From contig JAVVRI010000068.1 of the NCBI GenBank assembly GCA_036654795.1, forward strand, positions 1-16,029: a stretch of DNA of 16,029 nt, in the 5' to 3' direction. Position 1 is the first letter of the stretch. The number at the start of each line of letters is the position of its first letter. Under the pieces are notes generated by a model that saw only the letters and a program-made list of their open reading frames with translations, did no database searches and had not been told where the DNA came from. Below, piece by piece: positions 7,448 to 12,284 of the stretch. This DNA comes from JAVVRI01 sp036654795 (GTDB taxonomy: Bacteria > Bacteroidota > Bacteroidia > Bacteroidales > Tannerellaceae). The position numbers and the translations under genes are program-made.

Positions 7448-7834
7448 TTAACGTTTGCTGAACTGGAATTTCTTACGTGCCTTGGGTTGTCCCGGTTTCT
7501 TACGTTCAACAGAACGCGGGTCGCGGGTTACGAAACCTTCTGCTCTCAGTGCCGGTTTGTCCTCTGCATTGATCTTGATCAGTGCGCGAGCAATTGCCAG
7601 GCGAGCGGCTTCTGATTGTCCTTTAAAACCACCTCCGTCAAGATTGATCTTGATGTCATATTGTTCTGCAACGCTCAGCTTTACCAGCGGTTGTTTTACA
7701 ATAAACTGAAGGATTGTAGAAGGAAAGTAAGCGGCAAGATCACGTTTGTTGATGGTTATCTTTCCCGTTCCTTCGCTAACGAATACGCGAGCAACTGCTG
7801 CTTTACGTCTTCCTATTGCATTTACTACTTCCAT
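7448..7834 (-). CDS. rpsI: 30S ribosomal protein S9
   Basis: A 128-residue S9 protein. The N-terminus MEVVNAIGRRKAAVARVFV, the core GGGFKGQSEAARLAIARAL (residues 67-85) and the strongly basic tail RDPRSVERKKPGQPKARKKF are hallmarks of S9. The C-terminal tail reaches into the 30S decoding centre and contacts P-site tRNA. The tail here ends FSKR, retaining the terminal Lys-Arg. The gene starts 5 bp after the rplM stop codon, the conserved L13-S9 pair, and the two must share a transcript. Confidence 0.97.
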   Translation of the reverse strand: MEVVNAIGRRKAAVARVFVSEGTGKITINKRDLAAYFPSTILQFIVKQPLVKLSVAEQYDIKINLDGGGFKGQSEAARLAIARALIKINAEDKPALRAEGFVTRDPRSVERKKPGQPKARKKFQFSKR

Positions 7835-7839
7835 AGTTG

Positions 7840-8295
7840 TTATTTAAGTAAGTTAATATCAATTGACTTGGGTTGATGAGCTTCGTGCTTGTGCTCAGTT
7901 CCTGCGTACACATAAAGGTTTCCCAGAAGTTGTGCACCCAGACGATTCTTCGGTAGCATACCCTTTACTACTTTTCTAAACAGACGATCTTCGCCCTTAG
8001 CCATCAACGTGGCAGGAGTGTAAGCGATCTGTCCACCGGGGTATCCGGTGTATCTCAAATAAACACGGTCGTTCCACTTATTTCCGGTGAGAACGATTTT
8101 TTCTGCATTGACGATAATTACATTATCACCACAATCAACGTGCGGAGTAAAATTGGGTTTGTACTTGCCTCGCAAAATTTTCGCTACTTTTGCGCAAAGG
8201 CGTCCCAAAGACTGTCCTGTTGCGTCAACAATGACCCATTCTTTGTTTACAGTTGCTTTGTTTGCAGAAATGGTCTTAAAACTTAAAGTATCCAC
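7840..8295 (-). CDS. rplM: 50S ribosomal protein L13, GTG start
   Basis: A 151-residue L13 protein. The N-terminus (DTLSFKTISANKATVNKEW), VDATGQSLGRL, the central HVDCGDNVIIVNAEKIVLTG and YTGYPGGQ are characteristic. L13 is an early assembly protein of the 50S subunit. The start codon is GTG (minus strand, 8295-8293). An in-frame TAA lies just two codons upstream and no ATG is nearby, while the predicted N-terminus matches other Bacteroidales L13 proteins, so GTG is well supported. It is the first gene of the rplM-rpsI-rpsB-tsf cluster and is preceded by a clear promoter and a leader of about 115 nt. Confidence 0.96.
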   Translation of the reverse strand: MDTLSFKTISANKATVNKEWVIVDATGQSLGRLCAKVAKILRGKYKPNFTPHVDCGDNVIIVNAEKIVLTGNKWNDRVYLRYTGYPGGQIAYTPATLMAKGEDRLFRKVVKGMLPKNRLGAQLLGNLYVYAGTEHKHEAHQPKSIDINLLK

Positions 8296-8412
8296 TGCTT
8301 AATAATTAATTAATTAATAACTCTAAAAAACAAGCTCCAACATCTTTGCTACTACGGACACATTGAGCAACAAAGTGCTAAGAACTAAACTCTTAATACA
8401 TTTGATAATATT
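8296..8412 (-). promoter_or_regulatory. rplM 5' leader, possible L13 autoregulatory RNA
   Basis: If transcription starts near 8412, the rplM mRNA has a leader of about 117 nt. It contains a hairpin with TTGCT/AGCAA arms (plus-strand positions 8346-8350 and 8366-8370) enclosing a 15-nt loop. An A+T-only run of TTAAT units (8299-8320) lies just before the GTG start. A leader of this length before L13 suggests feedback control. I recall that L13 leader motifs have been proposed in Bacteroidia but cannot align to one here. Confidence 0.35.
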
Positions 8413-8419
8413 CGGCTTG

Positions 8420-8449
8420 CAAAGGTACGGCTTTTCTTCGAAATACAAA
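8420..8449 (-). promoter_or_regulatory. promoter of the rplM-rpsI cluster
   Basis: On the minus strand, TTTG (8446-8449) is followed after 18 bp by TACCTTTG (8420-8427). This is an excellent match to the Bacteroidetes -33 TTTG / -7 TAnnTTTG promoter. It points toward rplM, and the predicted start near 8412 gives the leader described separately. Confidence 0.85.
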
Positions 8450-8594
8450 ACTTTTACGCATCTTTTTAAGTTTCAGACCAATTGCCTGATTGTAATACCG
8501 GGGGGTAGAATACGTCGTATATTAATAAAAAGGATTGGATGTTTTACCTTTTTGCTTATATACTATTATGCTTTTGAGCTAGCTCGTAATTGAT
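8450..8594. other. non-coding start of the rplM-cas3 intergenic region
   Basis: No credible gene is present. A weak hairpin AAAAAGG..CCTTTTT lies at 8527-8553. At 8577-8598 there is a partial 22-bp unit (AGCTAGCTCGTAAT...) that matches 8599-8620 at 18 of 22 positions, so the palindrome that follows is embedded in a short direct-repeat array. Confidence 0.5.
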
Positions 8595-8654
8595 TTTTAG
8601 CAAGCTCGTAATCTATTTTGAGCCTGCTCAAAATAGATTACGAGCTTGCTAAAA
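8595..8654. repeat. 60-nt perfect palindrome: 29-bp arms, 2-nt loop
   Basis: The left arm 8595-8623 and right arm 8626-8654 are exact reverse complements separated only by CT. The core AGCTCGTAAT occurs at 8581-8590, at 8603-8612 and inverted at 8637-8646. On the plus strand the hairpin begins with T residues and ends with A residues, the reverse of an intrinsic terminator. It may be a REP- or MITE-like palindromic element or a cruciform-forming site. It sits in the roughly 470-bp spacer between the divergently oriented rplM and cas3. Confidence 0.9.
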
Positions 8655-8681
8655 CGTATAAATAAGAGAATGCTTTGCACT

Positions 8682-8710
8682 AACTATTGGTATCGAAAGT
8701 ACTAATAGTT
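8682..8710. repeat. 11-bp inverted repeat upstream of cas3
   Basis: AACTATTGGTA (8682-8692) pairs with TACTAATAGTT (8700-8710) around a 7-nt loop, with one G:U. There is no T-tract. It could be an operator or an RNA hairpin in the cas3 upstream region. Confidence 0.5.
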
Positions 8711-8760
8711 CGGACGAATGACTTACAAACTTAAAAACAGATGGTTTTAAGCTCAAAACT

Positions 8761-8827
8761 TAATTTTGCTGCAGTGCCCTATATTTTACTTTAGAATATT
8801 ATTACTCGTTTTATTTTTGTATTTTTG
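8761..8827 (+). promoter_or_regulatory. candidate cas3 promoter region with several -7 boxes
   Basis: Three perfect TAnnTTTG boxes point at cas3: TAATTTTG (8761-8768), TATTTTTG (8812-8819) and TATTTTTG (8820-8827). The second has a TTTA at 8790-8793 with 18-bp spacing as an acceptable -33. The first has no clear -33 but continues into CTGCAGT, the same sequence that follows the -7 box of the gap promoter at 11337. A+T richness makes extra matches likely, so which box is used is uncertain. A Shine-Dalgarno-like AAAGGACGGAG lies before the cas3 start. Confidence 0.4.
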
Positions 8828-8879
8828 TTGTTTATTGTTTGCTGGAATAATAAAATTAAATAAAGGACGGAGATAGCCT

Positions 8880-11102
8880 ATGATTAATAAAGAGGTTTTT
8901 ATAGCACATGTGCGGAAGGATCAGGATGGGACTTTTAAAACTCAAACAATCGAGGAACATGCGAATGGTGTTGCTTGTTATTGTGAATCCTTTGCATCTG
9001 TGTTTGGCGCAGCAGGTTGGGGCAAGCTACTTGGTTTGTGGCATGATATGGGGAAGTATAGCAAGGAGGGCTTTCAATCTTATATTCGTTTGATATCAGG
9101 TATGGATAGTTGTTCGAGGATACCTCACAAATCGGACCATTCTACTGCCGGCGCTATATTGGCTAAAAATAAATTTCCTCATTCTTATTTACCCTTATCT
9201 TATTGTATCGCAGGGCATCATTCCGGTTTGTTAGATTGGATTTCGGCTGGTGAAGCCAATATGCTTCATCGCCTTGGAAAGGAACTATGCTATCAAGCAA
9301 TCTTGAAGAATGCACCCAGCGAAATGCTGGAGATGACGCCTTTGCTGGAGAAGCCAATAGTCAGTAATGATGAAAAAGAATTTCATCAATGGATACGGAT
9401 GCTATTTTCTTGTCTTGTGGATGCTGATTATCTGGATACAGAACGATTTATGAAGCCGGAACAAACTGCTTTGAGAGGAAGGTATGCAAACTTGTCTGAA
9501 TTAAAAAGCCTATTTGATGCACACATGGCTCATGTTGCAGCTAATGCATCTCCTTCGTTCATCAATGAAAAACGAGCAGCAATACTATCTTATTGCCGAG
9601 AAATGGGCACGCAGAAGCCCGGCTTTTTTAGCTTGACTGTACCTACAGGAGGAGGAAAGACGTTAGCATCTTTGGCTTGGGCTTTGAATCATGCCATTTT
9701 GCATAATAAGGATCGGATAATTATCGTGATACCCTATACTAGTATTATCGTACAGACTGCTGCTATACTTCGTGCTATATTTGGTGAACAGAACGTAGTG
9801 GAGCATCATAGTAACTTGGAGGTAGACGGGCAGAAAGAATCTTCTCCGTCTTTATTAGCTACTGAAAATTGGGATGCACCTATTATTGTGACGACCAACG
9901 TGCAGTTTTTCGAATCTTTATATGCTTGCAAGGTGTCGAAGTGCCGTAAGTTGCATAATATTTGTAATTCCGTTGTTATTTTGGATGAGGTGCAAATGCT
10001 CCCAGTAGAATTTCTTGAGCCGGTACTTGATGTGCTGCAATCTTTGCAATCCTCTTTTAAAGTGAGTATTTTATTCACTACGGCTACAATGCCTATTTTT
10101 ACTGGTTGGATAGGATCGGGCCTGGAAACATTTGCAGGATTAAGCAGTGTCGTAACAGAAATTATCCCTAAAGATGAGCACTTGTTTGACGATTTTAAAC
10201 GTATTGAGCTACACTGGCCTACATCCACAACAACTTTTGAAGATATAGCAGGAATGCTTATGCAACACGAACAGGTGCTATGCGTTGTTAATACCCGTAA
10301 AGATGCTCAAGAACTTTATCGCAGAATGCCTAAGGATACATTACATCTATCCCGCATGATGTGCTCGGTTCATATAATGGATGTGATTGATGTAATCAAA
10401 CATAAATTAGCAAATCATGAACCAGTGCGTGTCGTAAGTACACAGTTGATAGAAGCTGGTGTAGATATAGATTTTCCTGTTGTGTATCGTTCCTTTGCTG
10501 GGCTCGATTCTATTATTCAAGCAGCCGGAAGGTGCAACAGGGAGGGCAAATTAAACAAAGAGGGAGCATTAGGTCAGGTCTTTGTGTTCAAGTTGGATCA
10601 AAATATTCCACCTGGATTAATGAGAAAAAGTGCAGCCGCCTTGACTAATTTGTTGATGGAATCTGCTCAATCGAATGTATTTGATCCGGCCTTTATTGAA
10701 CGCTATTTCGCCATGCTTTATAAGGATTGTAACCTGTTGGATAAAGCTAACATCAAGTGCTCTTTGTATAAGAACTATAGAGAAATGAACTTTCTTTATG
10801 CTACAGCAGCGAAAGAGTTTCATTTAATAGATGATAAAGACTCTGTGTCTGTCCTTGTAGGCTATGGGGACGGAACGGCGTTGCTCCAGAAATTAAAAAA
10901 AAATGGTCCGGAATTTTGGCTATTGCGTAAATTACAGCGTTATAGTGTGTCTGTTAAAAAATGGGACTTCGACAAATTGCTTAAATCGGGAGTAGTTGTT
11001 GAATATTCTGGTATATTCATATTAGAAGATTGCCGAAGTTACGACTTGAAAGCTGGATTAATGATGGATAATCATTGGCTTGAGGAGCTGCTGCTGGTAT
11101 GA
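8880..11102 (+). CDS. cas3: type I-C CRISPR-associated helicase/nuclease Cas3
   Basis: A 740-residue HD nuclease fused to a superfamily 2 helicase. It is recruited by Cascade to unwind and degrade target DNA. The N-terminal HD domain shows H27, the H55-D56 pair in LWHDMGKYS, H83/H87 (IPHKSDHS), H113-H114 (AGHHSG) and D181/D183 (DADY), so the metal site looks complete. The helicase has Walker A PTGGGKT (255-261), a DEVQ box (369-372), TATMP (401-405), STQLIEAGVDIDF (520-532) and QAAGRCNR (547-554). Length and order fit Cas3 of subtype I-C, in agreement with the Cas5c/Cas8c/Cas7c set downstream. The ATG at 8880 has a good ribosome-binding site. Unlike most I-C operons, a 507-bp gap with RNA-like elements separates it from cas5. 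Confidence 0.96.
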   Translation: MINKEVFIAHVRKDQDGTFKTQTIEEHANGVACYCESFASVFGAAGWGKLLGLWHDMGKYSKEGFQSYIRLISGMDSCSRIPHKSDHSTAGAILAKNKFPHSYLPLSYCIAGHHSGLLDWISAGEANMLHRLGKELCYQAILKNAPSEMLEMTPLLEKPIVSNDEKEFHQWIRMLFSCLVDADYLDTERFMKPEQTALRGRYANLSELKSLFDAHMAHVAANASPSFINEKRAAILSYCREMGTQKPGFFSLTVPTGGGKTLASLAWALNHAILHNKDRIIIVIPYTSIIVQTAAILRAIFGEQNVVEHHSNLEVDGQKESSPSLLATENWDAPIIVTTNVQFFESLYACKVSKCRKLHNICNSVVILDEVQMLPVEFLEPVLDVLQSLQSSFKVSILFTTATMPIFTGWIGSGLETFAGLSSVVTEIIPKDEHLFDDFKRIELHWPTSTTTFEDIAGMLMQHEQVLCVVNTRKDAQELYRRMPKDTLHLSRMMCSVHIMDVIDVIKHKLANHEPVRVVSTQLIEAGVDIDFPVVYRSFAGLDSIIQAAGRCNREGKLNKEGALGQVFVFKLDQNIPPGLMRKSAAALTNLLMESAQSNVFDPAFIERYFAMLYKDCNLLDKANIKCSLYKNYREMNFLYATAAKEFHLIDDKDSVSVLVGYGDGTALLQKLKKNGPEFWLLRKLQRYSVSVKKWDFDKLLKSGVVVEYSGIFILEDCRSYDLKAGLMMDNHWLEELLLV

Positions 11103-11113
11103 ACCAAGTGATA

Positions 11114-11144
11114 GTAGGAATAGTGAAATAATATTTTATATTTG
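11114..11144 (+). promoter_or_regulatory. putative promoter of the orphan crRNA-like element
   Basis: TATATTTG (11137-11144) is a perfect -7 box, 35 bp after the cas3 stop codon. The expected -33 position (11114-11117) reads GTAG, a poor match. Transcription would begin near 11150, immediately before the repeat-like element at 11157, as expected for a leaderless crRNA-like transcript. Confidence 0.5.
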
Positions 11145-11156
11145 TATGCTACTAAT

Positions 11157-11194
11157 GTCGTATTTATGTTTTATCTAAATGCGTGGATTGAAAT
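11157..11194 (+). repeat. orphan degenerate type I-C CRISPR repeat
   Basis: The 5' end GTCG and the last 15 nt TGCGTGGATTGAAAT agree with known type I-C repeats, for example the Bacillus halodurans repeat that ends the same way. Between them GTATTTA (11160-11166) pairs with TAAATGC (11176-11182): 7 bp including one G:U, around a 9-nt loop. The G+C-rich stem of normal repeats is thus replaced by A:T pairs while the fold is kept. At 38 nt it is longer than the usual 32 because the loop is larger. No second intact repeat is nearby. Confidence 0.8.
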
Positions 11195-11229
11195 TATTAA
11201 ATATCTATTTATTGAAAAGGTGTTTTGCT

Positions 11230-11274
11230 AAATCAAGAAGAGACTAGATTAATGTCTATTCTCTTCCTGATTTT
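11230..11274 (+). terminator. terminator-like hairpin ending the crRNA-like transcript
   Basis: Arms 11230-11248 and 11255-11273 pair at 17 of 19 positions around the loop TTAATG. The base of the stem is AAAT/ATTT, and the right side runs into TTTTCTG. This fits a Rho-independent terminator between the crRNA-like element and the promoter at 11314. It overlaps the distal part of the TTC-flanked protospacer-like site. Confidence 0.65.
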
Positions 11275-11282
11275 CTGTAATT

Positions 11283-11296
11283 GATATTTAATAGAA
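11283..11296 (-). promoter_or_regulatory. protospacer-like site with TTC PAM matching the orphan guide seed
   Basis: On the minus strand the sequence reads TTC (11296-11294) followed by TATTAAATATC (11293-11283). The 11 nt equal the first 11 nt of the pseudo-spacer (11195-11205), and TTC is the canonical I-C PAM. Beyond the seed only scattered bases match, which would favour Cascade binding without efficient Cas3 cleavage. The PAM edge is 17 bp upstream of the -33 box of the gap promoter. Confidence 0.6.
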
Positions 11297-11313
11297 TATT
11301 TAATTGCTTTTTG

Positions 11314-11344
11314 TTTGATTTATTAAATATTACTACTATTTTTG
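11314..11344 (+). promoter_or_regulatory. consensus promoter in the cas3-cas5c gap with embedded guide match
   Basis: TTTG (11314-11317), a 19-bp spacer and TATTTTTG (11337-11344) form a perfect Bacteroidetes promoter pointing toward cas5c. The start would be near 11351. The spacer contains TATTAAATAT (11321-11330), identical to the first 10 nt of the orphan guide, although the preceding ATT is not the canonical TTC PAM. An inverted repeat AATATTTAAT (11295-11304) / ATTAAATATT (11322-11331) flanks the -33 box and could instead be a protein operator. Confidence 0.75.
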
Positions 11345-11350
11345 CTGCAG

Positions 11351-11460
11351 TTAAAAATATAATAGAATATGAATGCATTCAGTCATTCTAATAATAAATA
11401 GTCTGTAATGAAATGATAAGAACAACAGAGAAAACAGCCATTGACATCCCTTCTTGATTT
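11351..11460 (+). ncRNA. candidate creT-like small transcript or cas5c mRNA leader
   Basis: The region downstream of the gap promoter holds only very small ORFs. These are 11369-11401 (10 aa, MNAFSHSNNK), 11373-11408 (11 aa, MHSVILIINSL, with codons CTA-ATA-ATA) and 11413-11457 (14 aa, starting ATG-ATA-AGA). CreT toxins of known CreTA modules are short RNAs whose mini-ORFs use rare codons to sequester tRNA, so these are the places to look. I cannot choose between them, and the same stretch may simply be the 5' leader of the cas5c operon. No strong terminator follows: CCCTTC/GAGGGG at about 11448-11470 lacks a T-tract. Confidence 0.35.
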
Positions 11461-11609
11461 TTCGGAGGGGACTTGTGAGTGTAGTTATATTTTGGAATGG
11501 AGTTTGCCTGCGTAGGGATGTAAAACTAAAATAGCCGCTCATGTAACATAGAAATATGTATGGTTTACAACTAAAATGATTTTTATAAGAATGTGTTAAC
11601 TTTAAATTC
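11461..11609. other. A+T-rich spacer directly upstream of cas5c
   Basis: No credible ORF on the plus strand and no clean -33/-7 promoter pair was found. TATATTTTG (11486-11494) resembles a -7 box with one extra base. cas5c may therefore depend on the promoter at 11314-11344 or on readthrough from cas3. Confidence 0.4.
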
Positions 11610-12284
11610 ATGGAATACCATAATAAAGAATATTGTTTGGAAGTAACTGGCGATATGGCCTGTTTTTCAAGACCCGAAATGAAAGTAGAAAGGGTAAGTT
11701 ATGATGTTATAACACCTTCAGCAGCACGGGCTGTTTTTGAATCTATCTTTTGGAAACCGGCTATTCGATGGCAAATTACTCGTATTGAAGTCTTAAAGCC
11801 AATTCGATGGATGTCTTTTAGAAGAAATGAAGTGGGAAACTTAATGAGCCCACGTGCGTCCTGCTTATTTATCGAAGAGAATCGGCAACAGAAATCTAGC
11901 CTTTTACTGAGAGATGTGTGTTATCGAATTTATGCTGAGTTGGTGTTTATACCGATAAGGAAAAGAGCTTCAAATGAGAAAGGGGATACGAAATTGAATG
12001 ATGAGAATCCAGGAAAGTATAATGCCATGTTTGAAAGACGGGCACGTAACGGACAATGTTTCACTCAGCCTTATTTGGGATGCAGAGAGTTTTCTGCTAA
12101 TTTTGAATATATTGAAAATCCTGTAAGGGGAAATGGTATATTGGAAGATTGTGATTTGGGATATATGCTGTATGATATGGATTTTACAGATATAAAATCT
12201 CCGAAAGCCATGTTTTTTAGAGCTATAATGAAACAAGGAGTAATTGAAATCCCATCTATTGATAGTGAGGAGGTACGCAGATGA
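11610..12284 (+). CDS. cas5c: type I-C Cas5c, pre-crRNA endonuclease and Cascade subunit
   Basis: A 224-residue Cas5 protein. In subtype I-C, which lacks Cas6, this protein cuts the CRISPR repeat at the 3' base of its stem and stays on the 5' handle of the crRNA in Cascade. The N-terminal RAMP strand with SRPEMKVERVSYDV, the conserved PSAARAVFESIFWKP (36-50), and the segment YNAMFERRARNGQCF with QPYLGCREF (about 153-161) are typical of Cas5c/Cas5d. In the B. halodurans enzyme the catalytic set is Tyr, Lys and His (Y46, K116, H117). The equivalent dipeptide here appears to be K136-Y137, so the His seems replaced by Tyr. This alignment is by eye. It overlaps cas8c by 4 nt (ATGA), indicating translational coupling. 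Confidence 0.94.
   Translation: MEYHNKEYCLEVTGDMACFSRPEMKVERVSYDVITPSAARAVFESIFWKPAIRWQITRIEVLKPIRWMSFRRNEVGNLMSPRASCLFIEENRQQKSSLLLRDVCYRIYAELVFIPIRKRASNEKGDTKLNDENPGKYNAMFERRARNGQCFTQPYLGCREFSANFEYIENPVRGNGILEDCDLGYMLYDMDFTDIKSPKAMFFRAIMKQGVIEIPSIDSEEVRR

Larger units (their letters stand above)
11151..11274 (+). ncRNA. putative crRNA-like regulatory RNA (creA-like), in the cas3-cas5c gap
   Basis: The predicted transcript starts near 11151. It contains a type I-C repeat-like element (11157-11194), then 35 nt of pseudo-spacer (11195-11229), which is the usual I-C spacer length, then a terminator-like hairpin (11230-11273) in place of a second repeat. Cas5c cleavage at the base of the repeat stem would leave the 11-nt handle TGGATTGAAAT (11184-11194) and a guide beginning TATTAAATATC. 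That seed matches a TTC-flanked site at 11283-11293 (minus strand). Ten of its bases also recur inside a promoter at 11321-11330. The layout resembles creA antitoxin RNAs of CreTA modules and other crRNA-like cas regulators. Seen directly: the repeat similarity, the hairpin and the seed matches. Inferred: transcription, processing and function. The promoter -33 is weak. Confidence 0.65.

Noticed and set aside
8527..8553. AAAAAGG..CCTTTTT hairpin as a terminator
   Set aside because: There is no gene upstream on the plus strand, and the minus-strand gene transcribes away from it. The stem is short with a 13-nt loop.
8363..8593. 76-codon plus-strand frame upstream of cas3
   Set aside because: It covers the rplM leader and promoter on the opposite strand and shows no recognisable protein features.
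8595..8654. Palindrome read as an intrinsic terminator
   Set aside because: On both strands the stem begins with T residues and ends with A residues, and no T-tract follows.
11157..11194. Repeat-like element read as the end of a normal CRISPR array
   Set aside because: Only one repeat-like copy is present, with a strongly altered stem, and it lies inside the cas operon with a hairpin instead of a second repeat.
11351..11611. 86-codon minus-strand frame across the cas3-cas5c gap
   Set aside because: It runs antisense through the gap, starts at the cas5c start codon, has no family resemblance and no promoter box. It looks like a chance frame in A+T-rich DNA.
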